Source: Bacteroidota bacterium (lineage in GTDB: Bacteria; Bacteroidota; Bacteroidia; Chitinophagales; LD1). Taken from it: a stretch of DNA of 15,373 bases. A program made the translations under genes and the position numbers. The number at the start of each line of letters is the position of its first letter. The stretch's first letter is position 1. Location: contig JAFDYP010000410.1 of NCBI GenBank assembly GCA_018267355.1, positions 1 through 15,373 on the forward strand, given 5' to 3'. Shown here piece by piece: positions 7,026-14,161 of this stretch. Under the pieces are notes generated by a model. The model was given only the letters and a program-made list of their open reading frames with translations, did no database searches and was not told where the DNA came from.

Positions 7026-8594
7026 ATGTCAAAGATTTTGGTTCCATGCCGGTGGCTAAGGATGATAGTGCTGCCGGCCCTCTTATTGATCACGGCTGAT
7101 ATACACGCACAGGCGCGTGTACGTACCATAGAGTATGATGATGACAGGCCGGAGGTCATAGATTCCTTCCGCGTGCTGCACCTCATGATAGCCGGCAATA
7201 TCTATCAGAGCGAGTACCAGATAGAGCACGCCTTCAATCCTGCACTGAAAAAATATGACTTCAGCAATGAGCTGAAATACGTCAACCCTATCCTCAATCT
7301 CGGCGATGTGGTGATAGCCAACCTCAAGACCGGATTCACGGGTGATAATGCCAATCCTTTCTCTTCGCCTGATGAGTTTGCCCTCAGTCTCAAGTATTCC
7401 GGTATCAATCAGGCCATGATGGCCAATCTCAATACTGCCTACCTGGACAAGAAGGGCATGATCCGCACCAAGAAAGCGATGGATATCTTTGACATCCGCT
7501 CTACGGGGGCCTTTCAGGACAATATCATGCGCAATGGCAACTACCCGATGATCATCAACCGCCGGGGGTTCAAAATAGCCGTGCTCAACTATACCAGCAT
7601 CGCGCAGCGCCCCAGTATCTCACGTGATTATATCATCAACCAGATAGACCACACGCAGATAGAGCGCGATATGAAGATCACCCGCTCGCTGGAGCCAGAC
7701 TTTACCATCGTCTACCTCGACTGGGGTGGCAACTATCAGGAGTATCCGGCCTACTCACAGGAGGCGCTGGGCAAGTTTATCCTGGAGCAGGGTGCAGATA
7801 TCGTGGTGGGAGCCTTCCCTAATACGGTCCAGCGCATAGACATCCAAAACTATTACTACAACCAGAAAGAGAAGCAGGGCCTCGTCTGCTACTCCCTCGG
7901 CAATCTCATATCCAGCAGCACGGAGCAGCGCACCAAGGCCGGCATCATCATGGATATTGACATCAAGAAAAACAACTTCACCGGTGAGGTACACATGGGC
8001 GACTATGGCTTCATACCGGTGTGGAGCTACTATGATACCGTATCAGAGAAAAAACGCGTCTACGTGGTGCCGGCTGCTGCCGTAGAGCAGGACCTGCTAT
8101 TCAATAACCTGCCGAAAGACGAGCGCCGCCGCATGTCTAATGACGTGATGGACGTGCGCAAGATGCTGGGCCGCTCCAGTGATGAGATACAGTACAACCT
8201 CAGCGAGATAGTAGTAGACAATGTAGAGCAGTCTACCATGCTGACCAATGCACCACTCAATAACCGATTCAATCCTTTTGATGAGAAGGGCCTGGACCGC
8301 TCCGGTGCACCTACGCCCAAGCTCAATATCCCTGTCACTGAGGACACTGTCTACCGCATCCAGTTTTATGAGCTGAAGAAGCTGATCCCGATAGACACTA
8401 CCTACTACGAGCACCTGAAGGGATATGAGGTATTGTTTGAAGAGGGCACCTACCGCTACCTCATAGGCAATACTACCACCCCCAGGGATCTCAATAAGCT
8501 ATACTTTGACATCATGAAGCCGCGGTACAAGAATGCCTTTATAGCCGTCTACTACCAGGGCCGCCGCATCCGCACTTTCGTACCAAAGCAGTAA
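7026..8594 (+). CDS. Secreted CapA-like protein with lost metal ligands
   Basis: From 7026 the product is 522 residues and starts with a plausible signal peptide (MSKILVPCRWLRMIVLPALLLITADIHAQ, the last 17 hydrophobic with an A-x-A-like end); an upstream ATG at 6999 would overlap the previous gene. The body follows the CapA/PGA_cap layout (PF09587, calcineurin-like fold linked to poly-gamma-glutamate synthesis): FSSPDEFALSLK, IAVLNYTS, EQGADIVVGA and YSLGN (289-293) are all in order. The residues that normally bind metal are altered: GD becomes GN (57-58), NLE becomes NLK (99-101), ANNH becomes ANLN (133-136), HWGxEY becomes DWGGNY (232-237), and GxHPH becomes GAFPN (262-266). Family membership is likely; catalysis of the usual kind is not. 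About 200 C-terminal residues have no recognised domain. Confidence 0.75.
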   Translation: MSKILVPCRWLRMIVLPALLLITADIHAQARVRTIEYDDDRPEVIDSFRVLHLMIAGNIYQSEYQIEHAFNPALKKYDFSNELKYVNPILNLGDVVIANLKTGFTGDNANPFSSPDEFALSLKYSGINQAMMANLNTAYLDKKGMIRTKKAMDIFDIRSTGAFQDNIMRNGNYPMIINRRGFKIAVLNYTSIAQRPSISRDYIINQIDHTQIERDMKITRSLEPDFTIVYLDWGGNYQEYPAYSQEALGKFILEQGADIVVGAFPNTVQRIDIQNYYYNQKEKQGLVCYSLGNLISSSTEQRTKAGIIMDIDIKKNNFTGEVHMGDYGFIPVWSYYDTVSEKKRVYVVPAAAVEQDLLFNNLPKDERRRMSNDVMDVRKMLGRSSDEIQYNLSEIVVDNVEQSTMLTNAPLNNRFNPFDEKGLDRSGAPTPKLNIPVTEDTVYRIQFYELKKLIPIDTTYYEHLKGYEVLFEEGTYRYLIGNTTTPRDLNKLYFDIMKPRYKNAFIAVYYQGRRIRTFVPKQ

Positions 8595-8649
8595 GGATTG
8601 CTGTTGAAATACAGTGCCACTAAGTATATCGTCGCTCCTATTTTGCTCC

Positions 8650-8709
8650 AATGGCAAATGGCTGAAAGTCCCCCTTATAAAGGAGGTGGCCGCAGGCCGG
8701 GGGATTTGA
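8650..8709. repeat. REP-like intergenic element, copy A
   Basis: This 60-base stretch is nearly the same as 11506-11566: two substitutions and one single-base indel separate them. It contains an imperfect CCCCCTTATAAAGGAGG palindrome, a GGCC-GCA-GGCC hairpin (8689-8699), and outer arms of GTCCCC and GGGGGATTT that can pair. It lies downstream of the CapA-like gene and upstream of the rbfA promoter box. No transposase is near. Confidence 0.7.
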
Positions 8710-8768
8710 CACAGGACCACAAAACGCAATCAACTGCCTGAGCGCGGCAGCATCTCATTTTTTACCCG

Positions 8769-8776
8769 TACCTTTG
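8769..8776 (+). promoter_or_regulatory. TAnnTTTG promoter box for rbfA
   Basis: TACCTTTG matches the Bacteroidota -7 consensus exactly. Transcription would begin near 8782, giving a leader of about 25 bases to the ATG at 8807. No clear -33 element is visible at 19-20 bases upstream. The box supports the internal start, since an ATG at 8774 would lie within it. Confidence 0.45.
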
Positions 8777-8806
8777 CACCAGTCAAAACAGTGCAACAGA
8801 GATAAT

Positions 8807-9184
8807 ATGGACAGCAGGAGACAACAGAAAGTAGCATCCCTTATCAAGGAAGAATTCAGCAATATCCTCATCCGCGAGGGTCGCAATATATATGGCAAAG
8901 CATTCGTCACGGTGACCAATGTGAAGGTGACACCCGATCTCGGCTCAGCGCGCTTCTCCCTCAGCGTATTCAATGGAGACAAGCAAGAAGTACTCGCAGC
9001 ATTCAACGATAAAAGATCAGAGCTGAAAAGAAAGCTCGGCGAAAAGATCCGATTCAACCTGCGCATCGTGCCCGAGCTGGAGTTCTATCTCGATGAGTCG
9101 TTGGACGATGTGTTTCACATGGAGGAGCTGCTGCGCAAGATCAAAGAGCAGGACAAAGAGATCAAACGCGACGACACCCAATAA
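8807..9184 (+). CDS. rbfA: Ribosome-binding factor A
   Basis: The start is set at 8807 (MDSRRQQKVASLIKEEFSNIL), the usual RbfA N-terminus; the in-frame ATG at 8774 adds eleven unrelated residues and sits inside the promoter box. The 125-residue product has the RbfA layout: an N-terminal helix (RRQQKVASLIKEEFSNIL), the strand VTVTNVKVTPDLGSARFSLSVF, and the KH-like end with LRIVPELEFYLDESLDD. RbfA binds the 30S subunit and helps 16S rRNA maturation, notably under cold conditions. It is followed 15 bp later by the LolC/E-like permease, a neighbour pair plausible as one transcript. Confidence 0.92.
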   Translation: MDSRRQQKVASLIKEEFSNILIREGRNIYGKAFVTVTNVKVTPDLGSARFSLSVFNGDKQEVLAAFNDKRSELKRKLGEKIRFNLRIVPELEFYLDESLDDVFHMEELLRKIKEQDKEIKRDDTQ

Positions 9185-9199
9185 TTTCGCACGGATAGC

Positions 9200-10420
9200 A
9201 TGCTGGCATTCAAAATAGCACTGCGCTACCTTTTCTCAAAGAAGTCTACCAATGCGATCAATATCATCGCCATCGTGTCTATGGTGGGCATGGGTGTAGG
9301 TGCCTTTGCGCTGATAGTGGTGCTCAGCACCTTCAATGGTTTCGAGGACCTGGCCAGGTCGCTGTACAATTCCTTTTATGCCGACATCACTGTGACCGCT
9401 GCCAGGGGCAAGACCTTCACGAAAGATCCACAGATCATAGACAAACTCAGGCACCTGCCGGCTGTAGAGGCGCTCTCTCAGACCCTGGAGGAAAACGCCT
9501 ACATCAAATACGTAGACAAAGACTACATCTGTACGATCAAAGGCGTAGATGAAAACTACAACGCCGTCACGGATGTGAAGAGCCACATCAGGATGGGAAA
9601 CTTCACCCTGAGCGATAGTATCAATCAGTACGCCGTGGGATGTGCCAATATCTATGCTGCGCTGAATGTAGACCCCGAGCGCTCCATCTATCCTATACAG
9701 GTCACGGTACCCAAGAAAGGCAAAGGCACCGCGCTGCTGCCGGAAGACGCGTTTACCTTTCGCGATGTGGTGCCCGGCGGTGTATTCTCGCTGCAGCAGG
9801 AGTTTGATAGCAAGTACGTCTTCGTCTCGCTGCCATTTGCCTCAGAGCTGCTGGATGCAGAGGGCCAGCTCTCGGCCTATGAGCTAAAGCTACGCAAAGG
9901 CTACACACCGGAGCAGGCGAAAAAAGAGGTACAAGCACTCGTCGGCCCCGATATGATAGTCAAGACCCGCTATGAACAGAAAGAGGCGATCTACAAAGTC
10001 ATGAATATGGAGCGCTGGGCAGTATACGCGATCCTTGCGTTTATCATGCTGATCATCTCCTTTAATATCGTGGGCTCGCTCTCTATGCTCGTGATAGAGA
10101 AAGAGCAAGACATAGCCATACTCATGGCTATGGGTGCAGACAGGGGGCTCGTGAGGCGCATCTACCTGCTGGAGGGCCTGCTCTCAGCTATGATAGGCGC
10201 CAGTATCGGCATCATCCTCGCTACAGCGCTCTGTCTGGCGCAGATCAAATATGGCTTCCTCAAACTCACCGGCGGCAATAGCAGCTTTGTGGTGGAAGGC
10301 TATCCGGTCAAGCTGCGGGCAGTGGACTTTGTACTGACATTTGTGACGGTGGTAGCGATAGCATTGATCGCCTCATATTTCCCGTCGCGCAGGGCCGCAG
10401 AGGCCGGCACGGTCAAATAA
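9200..10420 (+). CDS. FtsX-type ABC permease, LolC/LolE-like
   Basis: The 406-residue protein has the four-helix FtsX arrangement: one helix near the N-terminus (about residues 18-46), a large soluble periplasmic domain of the MacB type (about 50-265), then three helices near 272-298, 319-345 and 372-395. The N-terminal signature ALRYLFSKKSTNAINIIAIVSMVGMGVGAFALIVVLSTFNGFE is characteristic of lipoprotein-releasing permeases of the LolC/E group, which extract lipoproteins from the inner membrane with the ATPase LolD. No ATPase gene is adjacent, so its partner would be encoded elsewhere. It begins 15 bp after rbfA. Confidence 0.85.
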   Translation: MLAFKIALRYLFSKKSTNAINIIAIVSMVGMGVGAFALIVVLSTFNGFEDLARSLYNSFYADITVTAARGKTFTKDPQIIDKLRHLPAVEALSQTLEENAYIKYVDKDYICTIKGVDENYNAVTDVKSHIRMGNFTLSDSINQYAVGCANIYAALNVDPERSIYPIQVTVPKKGKGTALLPEDAFTFRDVVPGGVFSLQQEFDSKYVFVSLPFASELLDAEGQLSAYELKLRKGYTPEQAKKEVQALVGPDMIVKTRYEQKEAIYKVMNMERWAVYAILAFIMLIISFNIVGSLSMLVIEKEQDIAILMAMGADRGLVRRIYLLEGLLSAMIGASIGIILATALCLAQIKYGFLKLTGGNSSFVVEGYPVKLRAVDFVLTFVTVVAIALIASYFPSRRAAEAGTVK

Positions 10421-10448
10421 AATCAGTAGCTTTAGAAAGAACTGTTGG

Positions 10449-10463
10449 TCTGCATTTTGCAGA
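10449..10463. repeat. Short inverted repeat before the YitT-family gene
   Basis: TCTGCA-TTT-TGCAGA is a perfect six-base inverted repeat with a three-base loop, 15 bases before the ATG at 10479. It may be a small operator or a chance palindrome. I assign no role. Confidence 0.3.
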
Positions 10464-10478
10464 AAGCAGAATAGTAAT

Positions 10479-11468
10479 ATGGAATCAGAGAAAAATCCCT
10501 TCTGGACAAAAAAACTCATGCGCCGGCTGCTCGACTACGAGCACCGCAAGCCTAAAAATATCCTGCCGGACTCTGCCGAAGACCAGCGCCAGGAAGCGCG
10601 CGAGCAGTCACAGGCGGTGAGGCGTTTGCTGAAAGATGTGGTCCTCATCATAGGTGGTATGTGCTCCGCAGCCTTTGGTTTGGAAAGCTTCCTGCTCCCT
10701 AGCAATTTCATAGATGGCGGTGTGACCGGCATCTCGCTGCTCACCGCTGAGCTCAGCGGCGCACCACTCTATCTGCTGCTTGTATTGATCAATACACCTT
10801 TCATCATCCTCGCCTACAATACCGTCGGCCACCGCTTTGCCCTCAAGACGGGCATCGCTATTCTTGGTCTGGCAGTATTATTGGCCACAGCACACTTCCC
10901 GGAGGTCACGCATGACAAGCTGCTCGTGGCCATATTCGGCGGCTTCTTCCTCGGCGCCGGTATCGGACTCTCTATCAGGGGCGGCGCCGTGCTGGATGGC
11001 ACAGAGGTGCTTGCTATATTCCTCAGCCGCCGACTGGGCACTACCATCGGAGACCTCGTCATAGCTATCAATATACTTGTCTTCTCCGCTGCCGCTTACT
11101 TGCTCTCTGTAGAGTCGGCGCTGTACTCCATGATCACTTATCTTGCTGCCTCCAAGACCCTTGACTTTATTATAGAGGGTATAGAGGAGTATACCGGCGT
11201 CACCATCGTCTCAGCCTACAGCGAGGAGATCAAGCAGATGATCGTAGACGTGATGGGCCGAGGTGTCACCGTCTACAAGGGCAAAGGAGGCTTTGGTAAA
11301 AAGGGCGAAGCCACTGACGTAGACATCATCTACTCCGTAGTCACCCGCCTGGAGATCAATAAGTTTAAAACTGAGGTCGAAAAAATAGACCCCGAGGCAT
11401 TTATGGTCCTCAGCAGCGTCAAGGAAACCCGCGGCGGCATGATCAAAAAGCGGCCACTCGCCCACTAG
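10479..11468 (+). CDS. YitT family membrane protein with C-terminal DUF2179
   Basis: The 329-residue protein has a hydrophilic N-terminal tail of about 50 residues, then around five hydrophobic segments (starting near 52, 96, 122, 148 and 192), then a soluble domain from about 242 to 320. The membrane part contains FLLPSNFIDGGVTGISLL and RGGAVLDGTEVLAI, both typical of YitT proteins; the C-terminal domain with VTIVS...GVTVYKGKGGF...DIIYSVVTRLE matches DUF2179. The family is widespread, of unknown transport or signalling function. The charged N-terminal extension is longer than in the Bacillus prototypes. It is followed by a 191-bp gap holding repeat copy B and the regulator promoter. Confidence 0.9.
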   Translation: MESEKNPFWTKKLMRRLLDYEHRKPKNILPDSAEDQRQEAREQSQAVRRLLKDVVLIIGGMCSAAFGLESFLLPSNFIDGGVTGISLLTAELSGAPLYLLLVLINTPFIILAYNTVGHRFALKTGIAILGLAVLLATAHFPEVTHDKLLVAIFGGFFLGAGIGLSIRGGAVLDGTEVLAIFLSRRLGTTIGDLVIAINILVFSAAAYLLSVESALYSMITYLAASKTLDFIIEGIEEYTGVTIVSAYSEEIKQMIVDVMGRGVTVYKGKGGFGKKGEATDVDIIYSVVTRLEINKFKTEVEKIDPEAFMVLSSVKETRGGMIKKRPLAH

Positions 11469-11505
11469 GCCCCGTTAACTACATCATCAATCCCATTTAG
11501 CACGA

Positions 11506-11566
11506 AATGGCAAATGGCTGAAATTCCCCCTTTATAAAGGGGGTGGCCGCAGGCCGGGGGATTTGA
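11506..11566. repeat. REP-like intergenic element, copy B
   Basis: This 61-base copy matches 8650-8709 with three differences. It has a perfect CCCCCTTTATAAAGGGGG palindrome, GGCC-GCA-GGCC, and outer arms AAATTCCCC / GGGGGATTT. It sits between the YitT-family gene and the promoter of the TetR gene. It could also act as a transcription barrier, though no U-tract follows. Confidence 0.7.
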
Positions 11567-11602
11567 TGCAGCACCGCATCAATACAGCCCCCCAAACAAA
11601 AA

Positions 11603-11634
11603 TTTGTCCAACTCAAATCCCTTTCCTACCTTTA
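11603..11634 (+). promoter_or_regulatory. Promoter of the paa regulator/operon
   Basis: TTTG at 11603-11606 and TACCTTTA at 11627-11634 form a Bacteroidota -33/-7 pair with a 20-base spacer; only the last base of the -7 box departs from TAnnTTTG. The expected start point near 11640 falls within the palindrome at 11636-11649, so a bound repressor would block initiation. Confidence 0.6.
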
Positions 11635-11635
11635 C

Positions 11636-11649
11636 CTAACGAACGTTAG
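11636..11649. promoter_or_regulatory. Probable TetR/PaaR operator
   Basis: CTAACG-AA-CGTTAG is an inverted repeat with perfect six-base arms around an AA centre, ending 10 bases before the ATG of the TetR gene and directly after the -7 box. It fits CNAACGNNCGTTNG, the form I recall for the PaaR repressor of Thermus, which responds to phenylacetyl-CoA. I saw no second copy in front of paaA. Confidence 0.65.
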
Positions 11650-11659
11650 TAAACAAATC

Positions 11660-12238
11660 ATGGCTATAGCAAAGCTCGACAGACGTACAGAGATACGGCA
11701 GACCGCCCGCAAGATGTTTAAGGAACGCGGCTATGCTGCTACGTCTATGCGCGACCTGGCGCGGGAGGTGGGCATAGAGGCCGCCAGCCTGTACAATCAT
11801 CTCTCCTCCAAGGAAGAGCTCCTCCATGAGATGTGCTTTGACATGGCGGAGCAGTTCTTTCAGGCTTTCAGCGCAGCAATAGCATCCGAGAAAACCCCGT
11901 CAAAGAAACTACGCGCCGCCATCAAGGCCCACATCCATGTCATAGCCGCGAACCTGGACGGCTCTACCGTGTTCTTTCACGAGTGGATCTTCCTGCAGGA
12001 GCCTGAGCTGGCGCGGTTCAAGAAGCTGCGCTCTCAGTATGAGCAGGGCTTCCGCGATATCGTGCAAAAAGGCATCACAGATAAGGACTTCAAAGAGGTC
12101 AATGTGAAGCTGGCTGTATTCACCATTCTCTCTGCATTGAACGCGACCTATGATCTCTATAAAAGCAATGAAAAGCTCTCTGAAGAAGAAATAGCGGAGA
12201 GCGTATCAGGGCTACTTTTGAAAGGACTAAAAAAATGA
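11660..12238 (+). CDS. TetR-family regulator of phenylacetate genes (PaaR-like)
   Basis: The 192-residue protein carries an N-terminal TetR helix-turn-helix (about residues 10-55: ARKMFKERGYAATSMRDLAREVGIEAASLYNHLSSKEELL) and a helical ligand-binding domain with AHIHVIAANLDGSTVFFHEW and later KLAVFTILSALNATYDLY, as in regulators of acyl-CoA catabolism. The position directly upstream of paaA, on the same strand and 54 bp apart, and the palindrome over its own promoter argue for an autoregulated repressor of the paa operon. By analogy to known PaaR proteins the inducer would be phenylacetyl-CoA, but this cannot be read from the sequence. It lies behind the repeat copy B. Confidence 0.82.
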   Translation: MAIAKLDRRTEIRQTARKMFKERGYAATSMRDLAREVGIEAASLYNHLSSKEELLHEMCFDMAEQFFQAFSAAIASEKTPSKKLRAAIKAHIHVIAANLDGSTVFFHEWIFLQEPELARFKKLRSQYEQGFRDIVQKGITDKDFKEVNVKLAVFTILSALNATYDLYKSNEKLSEEEIAESVSGLLLKGLKK

Positions 12239-12248
12239 CCTCCCCTGA

Positions 12249-12268
12249 CCCTGTCCAAAAGGAGAGGG
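12249..12268 (+). repeat. Hairpin in the paaR-paaA gap
   Basis: CCCTGTCC-AAAA-GGAGAGGG can fold into an eight-pair stem with one G-G mismatch and a four-base loop. It looks like a decayed copy of a common GC-rich intergenic palindrome. It could reduce read-through or protect the downstream mRNA; the purine-rich right arm is too far (24 bases) from the paaA ATG to be its ribosome-binding site. Confidence 0.45.
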
Positions 12269-12292
12269 AAGAGTAGGAATAAAAAAAACATT

Positions 12293-13279
12293 ATGTACGG
12301 AAACACAAGTCTGACCGCCGAGGAGGCAAAGATCGTCAACGCTGCCGTGGAGGACCCGGCGAAGCTCGAAGAGTTTGAGGCGCGTATCTCACGTGGCGAG
12401 AAGATAGAGCCGGGCGACTGGATGCCGGAACAATACCGCAAGCAGCTGATCCGCATGATAGAGCAGCACGCCCACTCTGAGATAGTCGGTGCGCTGCCCG
12501 AGGGTACGTGGATCACCCGTGCGCCAAACTTCCGCCGCAAGCTGGCCCTGATAGCCAAGGTGCAGGACGAGGTAGGCCACGGCCAGCTGCTCTACAGCGC
12601 TGCCGAAACACTGGGCAAGACGCGCGAGCAGATGCTCATGGACCTACTGAGTGGCAAGAGCAAGTACAGCAACGTCTTCAACTATCCGGCCAATACCTGG
12701 GCAGATATCGCAGTCATTGGCTTCCTGGTAGACGGCGCCGCGATTGTCAATCAGGTGATCAACTCAAAGGGTTCGTACGGCCCCTACTGCCGTGCGCTGG
12801 AGCGTATCTGCTACGAGGAGTCATTCCACCTGAAGCAGGGCCATGATAATTTCGTCTACCTCGCTACCGGTACGAAGGTGCAGCGCGAGATGCTGCAAGA
12901 AGCGCTGAACCGCTGGTACCGCCCGCTACTGCACTTCTTTGGCCCGTCTGACCGAGACTCGCAGCACAGCGAGAAGCTCATGAAGTGGAAAGTAAAGCTG
13001 GCCTCCAATGATGATATGCGCAATCAGTTTCTCGATCAGTATGTACCCAAGATACTGGAGCTGGGCCTCACACTGCCGGATCCCGAGCTGCGCCGCGGCG
13101 ATGATGGTATCTGGGTCTTTGGCGATCCGGACTGGGATGAGTTCAAGCGCGTGATCAACGGCGATGGCCCCTGCAATGCTGAGCGCCTCGAGGTGCGCCG
13201 CTATGCAGAGCTAGCCCACCGCTGGGTACGCGAGGCGCTGATGAACCCCAAAGAGAAGTACGTCACACCGATGGCGTAG
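12293..13279 (+). CDS. paaA: Phenylacetyl-CoA 1,2-epoxidase catalytic subunit PaaA
   Basis: PaaA is the di-iron subunit of the PaaABCE monooxygenase, which turns phenylacetyl-CoA into its ring-1,2-epoxide in the aerobic phenylacetate pathway. The 328-residue product contains the expected ferritin-like ligand motifs: E63 in [15 protein letters not shown] at 92-96 (ligands E93 and H96), and the second EExFH at 175-179 (EESFH). The flanking [21 protein letters not shown] is almost the same as in E. coli PaaA, which is about 309 residues, so this one is slightly longer, mainly at the ends. An A-rich leader precedes the ATG. It is the first structural gene after the regulator and 46 bp before paaB. 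Confidence 0.96.
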   Translation: MYGNTSLTAEEAKIVNAAVEDPAKLEEFEARISRGEKIEPGDWMPEQYRKQLIRMIEQHAHSEIVGALPEGTWITRAPNFRRKLALIAKVQDEVGHGQLLYSAAETLGKTREQMLMDLLSGKSKYSNVFNYPANTWADIAVIGFLVDGAAIVNQVINSKGSYGPYCRALERICYEESFHLKQGHDNFVYLATGTKVQREMLQEALNRWYRPLLHFFGPSDRDSQHSEKLMKWKVKLASNDDMRNQFLDQYVPKILELGLTLPDPELRRGDDGIWVFGDPDWDEFKRVINGDGPCNAERLEVRRYAELAHRWVREALMNPKEKYVTPMA

Positions 13280-13325
13280 TGAATAGAGAACAGGGCCAAA
13301 ATCAAACATCGAAATCTGAAATAAA

Positions 13326-13685
13326 ATGTCACTCGATCCACGCATCAACAGACTAGACCTCAAAAGGGTAAATGACGGCGAGCAAACCGCGTCTCACCTC
13401 ATCACCTGGGAGGTATTTCATCAGGATAAAAGGGGCAAGCAGCCCGTCCACGCAGGTATCGTCCACGCCTCTACACCGGAGCAAGCACTGATGTTTGCTA
13501 AGGAGCAATATGCCCGCCGAGGCAAGACCGCTAACCTTTGGGTAGTAAAGACTGCCGATGTCTACACCTTCAATAGCGAAGACGAAGCCATCTTTGAGAC
13601 CACACCTGAGAAGACCTTCCGCGATCCGGCTTTCTACAAGGTCCGTGAGCGGATAGAAGCATTTCAATCTAAAAATAAACTATGA
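13326..13685 (+). CDS. paaB: Phenylacetyl-CoA epoxidase subunit PaaB
   Basis: PaaB is the small non-catalytic subunit that helps assemble the PaaA/PaaC complex. The 119-residue product has the family core: WEVFHQDKRGKQPVHAGIVHASTPEQALMFAKEQYARR, then NLWVVK and a C-terminal FRDPAFYKVRERIEAF. It is about 25 residues longer than E. coli PaaB, mostly through an N-terminal extension, which is plausible for Bacteroidota. Its TGA (13683-13685) overlaps the ATG of the next gene by four bases; the next gene is not paaC but an unrelated AT-rich frame. Confidence 0.93.
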   Translation: MSLDPRINRLDLKRVNDGEQTASHLITWEVFHQDKRGKQPVHAGIVHASTPEQALMFAKEQYARRGKTANLWVVKTADVYTFNSEDEAIFETTPEKTFRDPAFYKVRERIEAFQSKNKL

Positions 13686-14161
13686 ATCATTTAGAATCTT
13701 TACTTGCGGAATGGTATGAGATACAAGGTTATCTGGTCACTAGAAATATAAAGATTGATAAAAGAGATAAAGGGGGCTACAACTCAGAAATAGATGTTCT
13801 AGCTTTTCATCCTAAGAAAAATGAGTGGATACAGATTGAAACAAGTATGGATACGTATTCATGGCCTAAAAGAATCGAGCGGATCGAAAAGAAGTTCAAG
13901 CATGCACGAGATTTTGTGGCAAAAGAATATGGAGAAAAGGCAGCAATAGGACTAAAGCAGGAATTTGTTTTAGTATATGGAAATGCGGATGATAAGAAAT
14001 TGAAACGAGGTAGCATCATTTTAGCTAAATACAAGATTCAAGAAATTTTGAAATTCATTGAGACCGAGCATAGTGAAATTGACCGGGAGTTAATATCGGA
14101 AAACTACCCCCTACTAAGAACACTTCAATTTGCCAATCATTATTATCCTAATATTTTATGA
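13682..14161 (+). CDS. AT-rich inserted gene, candidate PD-(D/E)XK nuclease-like protein
   Basis: This 159-residue product is not a known Paa protein. It is read from an ATGA overlap with paaB and ends in an ATGA overlap with paaC, so it should be translated within the operon. By direct count 13681-14160 has 165 G/C of 480 (34%), against 53% and 63% in two paaC rows counted, and it favours AAA, ATA and TTA codons unlike its neighbours, a sign of recent transfer. The sequence LLAEWYEIQGYLVTRN (E10), GGYNSEID (E36, D38) and EWIQIETSMDTYSWPKR (Q51, E53) resembles a helix-strand-strand PD-(D/E)XK core and a family of small uncharacterised proteins with a GGY-x-x-E-(I/L)D...(H/Q)-x-E-x-S pattern. 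The usual ExK lysine is not obvious, so nuclease activity is unproven. The rest is helical and charged. Confidence 0.85.
   Translation: MNHLESLLAEWYEIQGYLVTRNIKIDKRDKGGYNSEIDVLAFHPKKNEWIQIETSMDTYSWPKRIERIEKKFKHARDFVAKEYGEKAAIGLKQEFVLVYGNADDKKLKRGSIILAKYKIQEILKFIETEHSEIDRELISENYPLLRTLQFANHYYPNIL

Noticed and set aside
13685..14141. AATCATT direct repeat near both ends of the AT-rich gene (13685-13691 and 14135-14141)
   Set aside because: Seven AT-rich bases repeated in an AT-rich gene are easily chance, and neither copy lies at the insertion boundary.
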